Assembly: GCF_017086405.1 (NCBI RefSeq)
Contig: NZ_CP070973.1
Location: forward strand, 372,001 to 436,000
Origin: Mycobacterium gordonae
GTDB lineage: Bacteria; Actinomycetota; Actinomycetes; Mycobacteriales; Mycobacteriaceae
Length of the DNA stretch: 64,000 nt
Direction: 5' to 3'
This document shows, piece by piece, positions 43,930-52,410 of this stretch; position 1 is the stretch's first letter; every line of letters starts with the position of its first letter. A program made the position numbers and the translations under genes. The notes beneath the pieces were generated by a model. That model ran no database searches. It was given only the letters and a program-made list of their open reading frames with translations, and was not told where the DNA came from.

Positions 43930-45003
43930 ATGTTCACTCAAACTTTCTCTCGGACGATCGCCAAGCGAGTCCTGAGTTCCGACCTCGTTGATCTGCTCAC
44001 CGGGCCGCACGGCGTCGACCGGTACACCGAGCTTGTGACGCCGACGTGGACCTCGGGCGAGGCTCGCGCCAAGGTGATCGACGTCAGGCGGACCACGCCG
44101 CGCAGCGTCACGCTGACGTTGGCTCCGAATGCCGCGTTCACTGAGCGCCACAGCGCCAAGGCCGGGCAGTTCGTCAACGTGACCGTCGAGATCGACGGCC
44201 GCATGCACTCGCGGTGCTATTCGCCGGCAAACGTCGAAGGCAGCGCCGAAATAGAGCTGACCGTCGGCATTCACGACGGCGGTCTGGTGTCGAGCTACCT
44301 GTATGAGCGGGCACGCCGCGGCATGGTGGTCGGACTCGACGGCGTCGGCGGCGACTTCATGCTGCCGACCGAGTTGCCCCGGCGAATCCTGTTCATTTCC
44401 GGCGGCAGCGGAATCACTCCGGTGATGGCGATGCTGCGCACCCTGGTCGCGCGGGGTCATGCCGGTGAGATCGCGTTCGTGCACTACGCCCGCACCCCGG
44501 AGGAGGCCTGCTACCGCGAGGAACTGGCCGCGATGCGCGGGGTTCGGGTGCTGCACGGTTTCACCCGTTCGGGTTCGGGTGACCTGGACGGCCGTTTCGG
44601 CGCCGAGCATCTGGCCGCCGCGATGGAGGCGCCCGACGCGGTGTTTGTCTGCGGCCCAGACGCTTTGGTCGACGCCGTCAAGGGTCTCTGTGAAAATGTG
44701 TTCACTGAAAGTTTCGTGCCGCCGGTGTTCGCGCCGCCAGCCGATCCGACCGGTGGACGGGTGAGTTTCGCCGACAGCAACGTCGACGTCACCGACGACG
44801 GCCGGTCGCTGTTGGAACAGGCCGAGTCGGCCGGCCTCAAGCCGCAGAACGGATGCCGGATGGGTATCTGCCACACCTGCACGCGCCGCAAGACCTCCGG
44901 CACCGTGCGCAATCTGATCACCGGCGCCGTCTCCACCGCCCCCGACGAGGACGTGCAGATCTGCGTCACCGTTCCGGTCGGCGACGTCGGTATCGCCCTC
45001 TAG
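43930..45003 (+). CDS. Ferredoxin reductase with C-terminal 2Fe-2S domain (DesA3 electron donor, Rv3230c type)
   Basis: A 357-residue flavo-iron-sulfur oxidoreductase. The FAD-binding domain has RCYSPANVEG (RxYS), the NAD(P)H domain has LFISGGSGITPVMAML and VFVCGPDAL, and the plant-type ferredoxin domain has GCRMGICHTCTRRK with the fourth cysteine in VQICVTVPVGD. It is the NADPH-dependent electron donor for the membrane desaturase encoded 39 bases downstream, as Rv3230c is for DesA3. In M. tuberculosis this pair lies far from the Rv0133 region, so here it is relocated or a second copy. Confidence 0.9.
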   Translation: MFTQTFSRTIAKRVLSSDLVDLLTGPHGVDRYTELVTPTWTSGEARAKVIDVRRTTPRSVTLTLAPNAAFTERHSAKAGQFVNVTVEIDGRMHSRCYSPANVEGSAEIELTVGIHDGGLVSSYLYERARRGMVVGLDGVGGDFMLPTELPRRILFISGGSGITPVMAMLRTLVARGHAGEIAFVHYARTPEEACYREELAAMRGVRVLHGFTRSGSGDLDGRFGAEHLAAAMEAPDAVFVCGPDALVDAVKGLCENVFTESFVPPVFAPPADPTGGRVSFADSNVDVTDDGRSLLEQAESAGLKPQNGCRMGICHTCTRRKTSGTVRNLITGAVSTAPDEDVQICVTVPVGDVGIAL

Positions 45004-45042
45004 CAGCCCCAGCCAACCAAGACTTCAATGGGAGGAAAAGTC

Positions 45043-46149
45043 ATGTCACAGAACAAGATCACGCTGACCAAGGAGCAGGCCGACGCGTTCGGCCGGGAGC
45101 TCGACGCCATCAGGGAACGGGTGCTGGCGGACCTCGGCGAAGAGGACGCCGAGTACATCCGCAAGGTCATCAAGGCCCAGCGTGCCCTGGAAGTCGGCGG
45201 CCGCGCGCTGTTGTTCCTGCCGCCGACCTGGTTGTTCGGCACCGCGATGCTGGGCTTCGCGAAGATCCTGGACAACATGGAGGTCGGGCACAACATCATG
45301 CACGGCCAGTACGACTGGATGCGTGACCCGACGATCTCCGGCCGAGACTTCGAGTGGGACAGTGCGTGCCCGTCGGACCAGTGGCGGCATTCGCACAACT
45401 ACATGCACCACACCCACACCAACATCGTGGGAATGGACCGCGACATCGGCTACGGCATCTTGCGGATGAGCGAGGACCAGCGCTGGCAGCCGTATTTCCT
45501 GGGCAACCCGGTCTACGCGTTCCTGCTGATGGTGTTGTTCCAGTACGGTGTGGCGCTGCACGAGCTGGAAACCGAGCGGATCCGCTCCGGCGAGATCTCG
45601 CTGCGGGACAAGCGCGACACCCTGAAGGAGATCTGGCAAAAAGTCCGCCGCCAGACCCTCAAGGACTACGTGGCTTTCCCGCTGCTGGCCGGGCCGTTCG
45701 CGCCGTTCGTCTTCGCCGGCAACCTGACGGCGAACCTGATGCGCAACGTGTGGGCGTACACGATCATCTTCTGCGGCCACTTCCCGGAGGGCACCCAGGA
45801 GTTCACGATCGAGGAGACCGAGGGTGAATCCCGCGGCCAGTGGTACTTCCGTCAGGTGCTCGGTTCGGCGAACCTGACCGGCGGCAAGTTCTTCCACGTC
45901 ATGTCGGGCAACCTCTCCCACCAGATCGAACACCACCTGTTCCCGGACATCCCGGCCCGCCGGTATGCCGACATCGCGCCGGAGGTGCAGGAGATCTGCG
46001 AGCGCTACGGCATTCCCTACAACAAGGGACCGCTGCTCAAGCAGTTCGGCACTGTAGTCCGCAAGATCATCCGGCTGAGCGTCCCGGACTCGTGGCACCG
46101 GCGGTCCACGGCGCCGGCGCCCACCCAGCTAGAGCTGGTCGCCGCGTAG
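45043..46149 (+). CDS. Membrane acyl-CoA delta-9 desaturase, DesA3 type
   Basis: A 368-residue membrane fatty acid desaturase. The di-iron histidine boxes are GHNIMHGQYDW, HSHNYMHHTHTN and HQIEHHLFPD. Hydrophobic segments lie between them. GGAGGAAAAG precedes the ATG at 45043; an ATG at 45028 overlaps this ribosome-binding site and is rejected. The family inserts a cis double bond in stearoyl-CoA, giving oleic and then tuberculostearic acid; DesA3 is the target of isoxyl. It forms an operon with the reductase at 43930. Confidence 0.9.
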   Translation: MSQNKITLTKEQADAFGRELDAIRERVLADLGEEDAEYIRKVIKAQRALEVGGRALLFLPPTWLFGTAMLGFAKILDNMEVGHNIMHGQYDWMRDPTISGRDFEWDSACPSDQWRHSHNYMHHTHTNIVGMDRDIGYGILRMSEDQRWQPYFLGNPVYAFLLMVLFQYGVALHELETERIRSGEISLRDKRDTLKEIWQKVRRQTLKDYVAFPLLAGPFAPFVFAGNLTANLMRNVWAYTIIFCGHFPEGTQEFTIEETEGESRGQWYFRQVLGSANLTGGKFFHVMSGNLSHQIEHHLFPDIPARRYADIAPEVQEICERYGIPYNKGPLLKQFGTVVRKIIRLSVPDSWHRRSTAPAPTQLELVAA

Positions 46150-46168
46150 CGCCGAACCGCATGGCGCT

Positions 46169-46223
46169 GAGACTGCGTCCAGGGCGTGTCATTTCGACAT
46201 CAGGCAGCCCTGGACGCAGTCTC
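46169..46223. terminator. 17-bp perfect inverted repeat after the desaturase gene
   Basis: The arms gagactgcgtccagggc (46169-46185) and its exact complement (46207-46223) flank a 21-base loop. The element lies 20 bases after the desaturase stop and ends 28 bases before the next start. It likely acts as a terminator or RNA 3' stabiliser. Part of the sequence (gagactgcg) recurs in the inverted repeat at 55770. Confidence 0.65.
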
Positions 46224-46251
46224 GATGCATTTTCGGGTGGACAATGGCGCA

Positions 46252-46767
46252 ATGGAGTGGACCGGCGCGCGCTATTCGGACAGACCGACCGTGGAATCCT
46301 CGACCTGGGTCGACGCCGAGCCGCAGCGCGTCTGGAGTCTGGTCTCCGATATCGAGCTGATGCCGACGCTGAGCAATGAACTGCAATCCGTGGCGTGGCT
46401 GGACGGCGTGAGCAGCCCCCGGATCGGCGCCCGGTTCATCGGGCACAACGAACACGACGCGTTCGGACGCTGGAGCACCACCTCTCACATTGTCTCGTTC
46501 GACCAGCCCCGCGAATTCGCCTGGGCGGTCGGTGAACCCGAGTACCCCGCTGCGATCTGGCGATTCCGGCTGGCGCCGCGCGACGGCGGAACCGTGCTCT
46601 CGTTCTGGACGCAGATGGGCCCGGGCCGTTCGGGACTGTCCAACGCCATCGACGCGATGCCCGACAAGGAACAGAAAATCGTGTTCGTGCGGCTGCGGGA
46701 GTTCGAGGCGGCGATCGACAAGACCCTGGCGGCGATCAAAAGGCTGGCCGAGCACGGGGTGCGGTAA
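46252..46767 (+). CDS. SRPBCC family protein
   Basis: A 171-residue polyketide-cyclase/START-like protein. It begins MEWTGARYSDRPTVESSTWV and has the family pattern DAEPQRVWSLVSDIELMPTLSN, then GARFIGHNEHDAFGRWST, then the long C-terminal helix (FEAAIDKTLAAIKRLA). The stop codon overlaps the start of the following oxidoreductase (TAATG), so the two are a unit. It could bind or present the substrate of that enzyme (inference). Confidence 0.82.
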   Translation: MEWTGARYSDRPTVESSTWVDAEPQRVWSLVSDIELMPTLSNELQSVAWLDGVSSPRIGARFIGHNEHDAFGRWSTTSHIVSFDQPREFAWAVGEPEYPAAIWRFRLAPRDGGTVLSFWTQMGPGRSGLSNAIDAMPDKEQKIVFVRLREFEAAIDKTLAAIKRLAEHGVR

Positions 46768-47807
46768 TGCGCACGGCGACCACTGTCGAACTGTCCACCG
46801 GCGCCGCCGAAACCGTGGACTTCGTGGTCGAGTCTGAGCGGCTCGGGATCGATATGTGTTGGGTTGCCGAGGCATGGGGCGGCGATGCCGCGTCGGCGCT
46901 GGGCTACCTCGCAGCGCGCACCGATGCGATCCTGCTGGGGTCCGGGGTGATGCAGGTGGGTACCAGATCACCGGTGCTCGTGGCTCAGACTGCGATCACA
47001 CTGTCCAACCTGTCCGGCGGCCGCTTCCTGCTCGGCCTCGGTGCGTCCGGGCCCCAGGTCATCGAGGGCCTGCACGGCATTGCGTTCGACAGGCCGCTGT
47101 CACGGATCCGCGAGACACTCGAGATCGTCCGGCAGGTTTTCGAGGGCGGCAGAATCTCGTATTCCGGCAAAGACTTTCAGATTCCGCGTCCGGGCGGGGA
47201 AGCCAGGCCGATGCGGTTGTCGACCCGGCCCGAACATCCGATCCCCATCTACCTGGCCACCCTGTCACCGGCCATGCTGCGGCTCACCGGCCGGCTCGCG
47301 GACGGTTGGTTGGGCACCAGCTTCGTGCCCGAGGGCGCCGACCAGGCCTACTTCGCCCACCTGGACGAGGGGCTGGCCGCCTCCGGTCGCAGCCGCGCCG
47401 ATCTCGACATCTGTCAGGGCGCCGAGGTCGCTTTCGCCGCGGACGAAGACGCACTTCGCGAGATGGTCGCCAGCCGAAAGGCGGAGCTCGCGTTCAGCCT
47501 CGGGGGGATGGGTTCGGCCAGCACCAACTTCTACAACCAGGCATACAGTCGCCAGGGCTGGAGCGAGGTCGCCGCCGCCGTGCGGGAACGCTGGCAGGCG
47601 GGCGACCGACCCGGCGCGGCCGCGCTGATCACCGACGAGATGGTCCTGGCGACCACCTTGATCGGCACCGAGGAGATGGTGCGGGCCCGGCTTGCGGTGT
47701 GGCGCGACGCGGGTGTGAACACCGTGCGGCTCTATCCGGCCGGCGAGACACTGGACACCAAACTTGCCACCCTGGGCCGCGCCATCGAATTGGTCCGCCG
47801 AACGTGA
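46767..47807 (+). CDS. Luciferase-like, probably F420-dependent oxidoreductase
   Basis: A 346-residue LLM-class protein. The substrate and cofactor regions are AETVDFVVESERLGIDMCWV, RTDAILLGSGVMQVGTRSPV, LSGGRFLLGLGASGPQVIEG and RLADGWLGTSFVPEGAD. The arrangement with AEAWGGDA near residue 35 is common among mycobacterial F420-dependent enzymes. No specific substrate can be given. It is coupled to the upstream SRPBCC gene. Its last codons (cgc cga acg tga) lie within an intergenic inverted repeat, which supplies the stop codon. Confidence 0.85.
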   Translation: MRTATTVELSTGAAETVDFVVESERLGIDMCWVAEAWGGDAASALGYLAARTDAILLGSGVMQVGTRSPVLVAQTAITLSNLSGGRFLLGLGASGPQVIEGLHGIAFDRPLSRIRETLEIVRQVFEGGRISYSGKDFQIPRPGGEARPMRLSTRPEHPIPIYLATLSPAMLRLTGRLADGWLGTSFVPEGADQAYFAHLDEGLAASGRSRADLDICQGAEVAFAADEDALREMVASRKAELAFSLGGMGSASTNFYNQAYSRQGWSEVAAAVRERWQAGDRPGAAALITDEMVLATTLIGTEEMVRARLAVWRDAGVNTVRLYPAGETLDTKLATLGRAIELVRRT

Positions 47808-47858
47808 ACTGAGGGCGACTTTTCCGCGCTGTGTCCGCTGCCGTTGCACGCTCGGCGG
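47795..47858. repeat. Imperfect inverted repeat at the 3' end of the oxidoreductase gene
   Basis: ccgccgaacgtg (47795-47806) pairs with cacgctcggcgg (47847-47858) with one mismatch. The first arm covers the stop codon of the upstream gene, and the second ends 3 bases before the convergent DUF1214 stop. The tract gccgaacgtgaact is shared with the inverted repeat at 61355-61411, so both belong to one dispersed element type. A bidirectional terminator is the likely function. Confidence 0.5.
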
Positions 47859-47861
47859 GGA

Positions 47862-48965
47862 CTAGAGCGGCGCCGTCGGCGCGTCGGACACCGTGACCAG
47901 CTGCACATCCGGCCGCGCCGGCACTCTGTCGGCGAGGAACCACCGGAACGCCAGATTGCCGCGCGGATAGCCAAGTGTGGTCAGCGAATTCGGGTGCGCC
48001 GTTCCGGCAGCGGACAAGACGATCGTCACCGACCCGTCGCTATTCGCAATCGCGCTGCGCCCGTTGACCGAACAGCGCGCGTCGCCGGCCCCATAGGTGG
48101 CCATGAACTGGTTCCACACCACCATGTTCCAGAACCGGCACGACGGCGGCCGGTGCGTGATGACCAGCGCCTCGTCCGCACCGAGCACGAAGCTGCCGTA
48201 GGCGTAGCAGGCATCGCGCGCCGACCAGCCGAAGTTGGCGTCCGGCACCTGGTAGGGGTCGGCGAATTCATTTGCGGCGTGCGCGACTTCGTGCCCGAGC
48301 GCATGAGCGTCGTCGGCGCGGGCGCCGACCGGCAGCGGCACGATGGCGAACATGGTGCGCAACCAGGTGGTCGCCGCGCGCAGCTTGGCCGCGGTCTCGG
48401 CGTCCCCATGCCGGATCGGCTCCGGGTCGTCGAGCGCCTCGATCTGCCACACGACAGGGCGCCCGGTCAGCGGGTCGGCCTGGTAGTCGCGCGTCATCAG
48501 CGCGGCCGCGCCGGGGGTAGGTGGGAACTCGAAGGAGAAGTTGCCGTCGGTGTCGATCTCCAGGTCGGAGTCACGGATGATCGCGACCACCCGGTCCGAC
48601 CAGGCGCCCGGGGAGGGCTCGTTGTACGCCGTCACCGAGAAGTACTCGCTGTCGCCCTTGTTGCCGCTGATGCGGTATCGGCGATCCGGTTCGACTGGGC
48701 ACATGTGGTAGTAGGCGTCGGTGTTGTCGCCGCCCCACCGGCGATCACGCCGAAATGGCGTGTTCACGGCGACGAACTGGGGACGACCGGGTTCGGGGAA
48801 GAGGTAGCTGTCCAGCGCCACCCCCAGGGTGGAGCCGAGCATGCGGTAGCCGTCGGCGACGTGCCGGTCGTCGGTTACCGCGCGATCGCCCTCCAGGAAG
48901 GAACGGTCGAGTTCGCGGAGGGCACTGAGCAATTCACGCCAGGCCGTCGTTGATTCGTGCGTCAT
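47862..48965 (-). CDS. DUF1214 domain-containing protein
   Basis: A 367-residue protein with the DUF1214 architecture: the N-terminal helical part (TAWRELLSALRELDRSFLE), a central beta region (YYHMCPVEPDRRYRISGNKGD), and the C-terminal DUF1214 block (NSLTTLGYPRGNLAFRWFLAD). The family has no settled function in bacteria. No signal peptide is seen. The ATG at 48965 overlaps the stop of the TetR gene (ATGA), so it is expressed with that regulator. Confidence 0.8.
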   Translation of the reverse strand: MTHESTTAWRELLSALRELDRSFLEGDRAVTDDRHVADGYRMLGSTLGVALDSYLFPEPGRPQFVAVNTPFRRDRRWGGDNTDAYYHMCPVEPDRRYRISGNKGDSEYFSVTAYNEPSPGAWSDRVVAIIRDSDLEIDTDGNFSFEFPPTPGAAALMTRDYQADPLTGRPVVWQIEALDDPEPIRHGDAETAAKLRAATTWLRTMFAIVPLPVGARADDAHALGHEVAHAANEFADPYQVPDANFGWSARDACYAYGSFVLGADEALVITHRPPSCRFWNMVVWNQFMATYGAGDARCSVNGRSAIANSDGSVTIVLSAAGTAHPNSLTTLGYPRGNLAFRWFLADRVPARPDVQLVTVSDAPTAPL

Positions 48966-49537
48966 GTGCTGATTCCTTTCAGAAGCAACGTCGTAGTGCG
49001 GTCGATCCAGGTGTCGTCGAGTTCGGTGGGCCGGGTGAGCAGGCCCAGCAATGTCACACCCGCGACGGCTTCGGCGAGTTCGGGGGCGGTCACATCGGGC
49101 CGAATCTCACCTCGCGCGGCCGCCTTGTCGAGCAGTTCGCTCAGCCCGCGGCCGATGAGGCCGGCGAACCGCTTCAACAGCGCCGAATGCAGCGTGGGGT
49201 CCGCGGCCATCTCGCCGATCAGCCCCGGCAGCGCGGCCGCGGCGGCCGGGGTACTCAGCACAGCCTTGGTGCGACAGACCATTTCGCGAAGATCGTCGCG
49301 TAGCGAGCCGGTATCGGGGATGTCGGTCGCGGCGCTGATGGGGAAAACCGCCTCGTGCACGAGGTGCGCCTTGCTCGCCCAACGCCGGTAGATCGCCGGC
49401 TTGCTGGTGCCGGCGCGTCGGGCGATCGCCGAGACCAGCAATCCGGGGTAGCCCGTCTCGGCCAGCAGCTCAACGGTGGCGCTGAGCACCGCCGCGTCGA
49501 TGCGCGGATCGCGGGGCCGGCCAGACTCTTCTACCAT
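48962..49537 (-). CDS. TetR-family regulator
   Basis: A 191-residue TetR protein with the helix-turn-helix RIDAAVLSATVELLAETGYPG, LLVSAIARRAGTSKPAIYRRW. The ATG at 49537 begins MVEESGRPRDPRID, a standard N-terminus for this class. It is divergent from the sulfotransferase gene with only 28 bases between starts. That gap contains actcagagt (49544-49552), a small palindrome that may be part of its operator. Its target genes are probably the DUF1214 gene and the sulfotransferase. Confidence 0.87.
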   Translation of the reverse strand: MVEESGRPRDPRIDAAVLSATVELLAETGYPGLLVSAIARRAGTSKPAIYRRWASKAHLVHEAVFPISAATDIPDTGSLRDDLREMVCRTKAVLSTPAAAAALPGLIGEMAADPTLHSALLKRFAGLIGRGLSELLDKAAARGEIRPDVTAPELAEAVAGVTLLGLLTRPTELDDTWIDRTTTLLLKGIST

Positions 49538-49565
49538 TACGAAACTCAGAGTAACATAAGTCGCC

Positions 49566-50801
49566 GTGACCGAACCCGTTCGCTTGACCGACCTGGCCCG
49601 GCCGCGCTTCAGCGCCGAAGCGCAGGCCATCCTGGACATGATGGCCGCGTTGGCGCCCGACTGCCCACTGGATGCTGATGTGTTGTGCGCCAGAGCAATT
49701 CAGGACACCGGTCTGGACGACTTCGGTCCTGCCGACTACCGGGAACGACTCGAGGTCTACCTGCGCGCGCTGCGCGACATCGAGGGACTGCACCCGGCCG
49801 GGGTGGTGAACTCTTACGGGCAGCTGCTGCAGTTGCTGAAGAACCGGCTGCTGCTGGCCGACCTGCTGCGCCGCCACCCGGAGATCAACGACATCGAACT
49901 GCGTTCGCCGGTGGTGATCGCCGGATTGCCCCGCACGGGCACCACCCATCTGCACAACCTGCTGGCCACAGCGCCCACCTTCCGCACCATGCCGTACTGG
50001 GAGAGTAACGAACCGTTTCCGTTGCCCGCTGAAGACGGTGTGCAGCCGGACCCGCGCCGCGCCCGGATGGACGTGGCCGTCAGCGTGATCAACCTGGTGA
50101 TGCCGCATTTCGCGCTCATGCACGAGATGACCACCGATCATGTCCACGAGGAGATTCAGCTGCTGGCCAACGACTTCTCGACGATGCTGTTCGAGACGCT
50201 GGCGCACGTGCCCGGCTGGCGTGACTACTACCAGGCCCACGATCAGACGCCGCACTATCGATACCTCGCCACCCAACTCAGGGCCATGCGGTTTCTGCGC
50301 GGCGGGCGGCGCTGGCTGCTGAAGTCGCCCCAGCATCTCGAGCAGGTGCCGGTGCTGAACCGGGTCTTTCCGGACAGCATCGTGGTCTTCACCCACCGCG
50401 ACCCGGTGCCGGTCGCGCTGTCGATGGTCGCGATGATCACCTACTCGGCGCGCATGCACCGCTCACCGGTACCGGTCGAGGAGATCGCCGCGTACTGGAT
50501 CGACCGCCTCGAGCAGATGCTCAACGCTGTGGTCCGCGATCGCGACGTGATCGGCCCGAACCGTTCGCTCGACATCCGTTTCGACGACTTCATGAGCGAC
50601 GAAGTCGGCGTGGCCGAGCGGGTCTACGCGCTGGCCGGTGAACCTTTCACCGACGCTGCTCGCACGGCCGTCACCGGTTATCTGGCTGGCCATCGGCGCG
50701 GCCGGCTGGGCACGGTCGCCACGTCGTGCGAGATGTTCGGGCTGGCCGAGGACGATCTGCGCGACCGGTTCGCGCCCTACGTCGAACGCTTCCTCAAGTA
50801 G
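49566..50801 (+). CDS. Sulfotransferase family protein
   Basis: A 411-residue sulfotransferase. The PAPS 5'-phosphosulfate loop is VVIAGLPRTGTTHLHNLL (around residue 120-137). The 3'-phosphate region is VVFTHRDPVPVALSM. The N-terminal extension LARPRFSAEAQAILDMMAAL is common to a large mycobacterial group often found in lipid and sterol catabolic clusters. The start GTG at 49566 leaves 28 bases to the divergent TetR. EphF follows 11 bases after its stop and may be co-transcribed. Confidence 0.86.
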   Translation: MTEPVRLTDLARPRFSAEAQAILDMMAALAPDCPLDADVLCARAIQDTGLDDFGPADYRERLEVYLRALRDIEGLHPAGVVNSYGQLLQLLKNRLLLADLLRRHPEINDIELRSPVVIAGLPRTGTTHLHNLLATAPTFRTMPYWESNEPFPLPAEDGVQPDPRRARMDVAVSVINLVMPHFALMHEMTTDHVHEEIQLLANDFSTMLFETLAHVPGWRDYYQAHDQTPHYRYLATQLRAMRFLRGGRRWLLKSPQHLEQVPVLNRVFPDSIVVFTHRDPVPVALSMVAMITYSARMHRSPVPVEEIAAYWIDRLEQMLNAVVRDRDVIGPNRSLDIRFDDFMSDEVGVAERVYALAGEPFTDAARTAVTGYLAGHRRGRLGTVATSCEMFGLAEDDLRDRFAPYVERFLK

Positions 50802-50812
50802 GTTCTGCAGAC

Positions 50813-51700
50813 ATGACCATCTCAATGCCCGTGCTGGACGGTGTCGAACACCGGTTTATCGATGTCGGTGGGGGAGTCACCATCCACGTCGCCGACGCCG
50901 GCCCGGCCGACGGACCGGTCGTCATGCTGGTGCACGGCTTCCCGGAGAACTGGTGGGAGTGGCATGCGCTGATCGGGCCGCTGGCCGCCGACGGCTACCG
51001 GGTGCTGTGCCCGGACCTGCGTGGGGCCGGCTGGAGTTCGGCGCCGCGCTCGACCTACACCAAGGACGAGATGGCCGGTGACTTGTTGGTGGTGCTGGAC
51101 GAGCTGGGCATCGCCACGGTCAAGCTCGCCGCGCATGACTGGGGTGGGCCGGTGGCCTTCATCCTGATGCTGCGCCATCCCGAGCGGGTCACCGGCTTCT
51201 TCGGCATGAACACCGTCGCGCCCTGGGTGAAGCGTGATCTGTCGTCCGTTCGCAACATCTGGCGACTCTGGTACCAGATTCCGATCTCGTTGCCGGTCGT
51301 TGGGCCCCGCCTGCTCAGCGATCCCAAGGCACGGTTCGCGCGCGCCCTGGGCCGCTGGGTCGGCGGCGGGTTCAACATCCCCGACGACGACATCCGCCTC
51401 TACATCGACTGCATGCGCCAGCCCGGCCACGCCGAGGCCGGCTCACGGTGGTACCGGTCGTTTCAGACCGGTGAGATGTTGCGCTGGATGCGCGGGGAAT
51501 TCGCCGATGCGCGGGTCGAGGTCCCGGTTCGTTGGCTCTCCGGTGTCGAGGACCCGGTGATCACGCCCGATCTGATCGACGGATATGCCGACCACATCAC
51601 CGATTTCGAGGTCGAATTGGTCGACGGTGTGGGGCACTGGATCGTCAGTCAGCGGCCCGATCTGGTGCTGGACCGGCTGCGCGCATTTCTGCGCCTTTGA
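50813..51700 (+). CDS. ephF: Alpha/beta hydrolase, epoxide hydrolase EphF
   Basis: A 295-residue epoxide hydrolase of the Rv0134 type. The oxyanion motif is LVHGFPENWWEWH, the nucleophile Asp is in AAHDWGGPVAF, the second acid is near GVEDPVITPDL and the catalytic His is in DGVGHWIVSQ. It opens epoxides to diols in the cytosol. The ATG at 50813 begins MTISMPVLDGVEHRFI. In M. tuberculosis it comes directly after Rv0133; here about 8.7 kb separate the two. Confidence 0.9.
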   Translation: MTISMPVLDGVEHRFIDVGGGVTIHVADAGPADGPVVMLVHGFPENWWEWHALIGPLAADGYRVLCPDLRGAGWSSAPRSTYTKDEMAGDLLVVLDELGIATVKLAAHDWGGPVAFILMLRHPERVTGFFGMNTVAPWVKRDLSSVRNIWRLWYQIPISLPVVGPRLLSDPKARFARALGRWVGGGFNIPDDDIRLYIDCMRQPGHAEAGSRWYRSFQTGEMLRWMRGEFADARVEVPVRWLSGVEDPVITPDLIDGYADHITDFEVELVDGVGHWIVSQRPDLVLDRLRAFLRL

Positions 51701-51818
51701 CGCCGATGGTGCCAGCCACGCCGCCACCGATTGAAGGGCGGCGTGACGCTTGGCGGTATGCGCTGCAGACTGTAAGGTCTTGCTGCCCGGGGGGTCCGAC
51801 CCTAGGAGTAATTACTTA

Positions 51819-52409
51819 ATGCGAAACCGAATTCTGGTCACCGTGTGTGCGTCGTTGGTGGCTGTCTTTTCCAGCGGCTGTGGCAACGACTCCCATGGGT
51901 CCACGGGTCCACAGACGCTGAACTTCGCAGGCATCACTTGGCAAGTCCACGACGGGAAGTGGCAAGTAGAAGGAGATACTCTCAGCGGCAGTGGCGGCCA
52001 CCTCGCCACCACCCAGGAGTTCACCGACGGCTTCATCGACGTGGATGTCGATACTCCTCCGGCCATGGGAGACCGCACGGTCGGAATCGGCTTCCACATT
52101 ACGGGTCCCGACCTCGGAAATGGCTATGCGTTCAATTTCACCGCTACCCAGACTTTCAATGTTTTTGAGGGAACCGGAAACAACTGGCAGCCGGTCAACC
52201 CTGCGATGACGAGCTTCCAGCAAACCGGAAGTCTGCAACCTGACCACAACCAGTTCCACATCGAATTGGCCGGCGATCGCTATCGTGTCTGGGCAAATGG
52301 CCAGCCACTCGCCGACTTCAACGACCCCAGCCAACGAAAAGGGTCGTTGATGCTGTGGGTGGAGTCGTCGGGTTGGACGGTCAAGTTCTCACATATGCGC
52401 GTGAGGTAG
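51819..52409 (+). CDS. Putative lipoprotein with a concanavalin-like (DUF1080-type) domain
   Basis: A 196-residue exported protein. AGGAG lies 10 bases before the ATG at 51819. The signal peptide MRNRILVTVCASLVAVFSSGC ends in a lipobox-like S-S-G-C (listed in two parts: RNRILVTVC and VFSSGC). The mature domain is beta-rich with WQVHDGKWQVEGDTLSGSGG, then GYAFNFTATQTF, then HNQFHIELAGDRYRVWANGQ, which recalls laminin-G/DUF1080 sugar-binding folds. Codon use is less GC-biased than the neighbours, so recent acquisition is possible. The function is not established. Confidence 0.65.
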   Translation: MRNRILVTVCASLVAVFSSGCGNDSHGSTGPQTLNFAGITWQVHDGKWQVEGDTLSGSGGHLATTQEFTDGFIDVDVDTPPAMGDRTVGIGFHITGPDLGNGYAFNFTATQTFNVFEGTGNNWQPVNPAMTSFQQTGSLQPDHNQFHIELAGDRYRVWANGQPLADFNDPSQRKGSLMLWVESSGWTVKFSHMRVR

Positions 52410-52410
52410 G

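Noticed and set aside
43860..43937. Longer TetR protein starting at an ATG at 43937
   Set aside because: It would overlap the divergent reductase start and cover the whole promoter; the GTG at 43859 is more consistent.
44690..44712. Extra gttcac-like operator site inside the reductase gene
   Set aside because: Only a half-site within coding sequence (codons for N-V-F-T-E); no palindrome.
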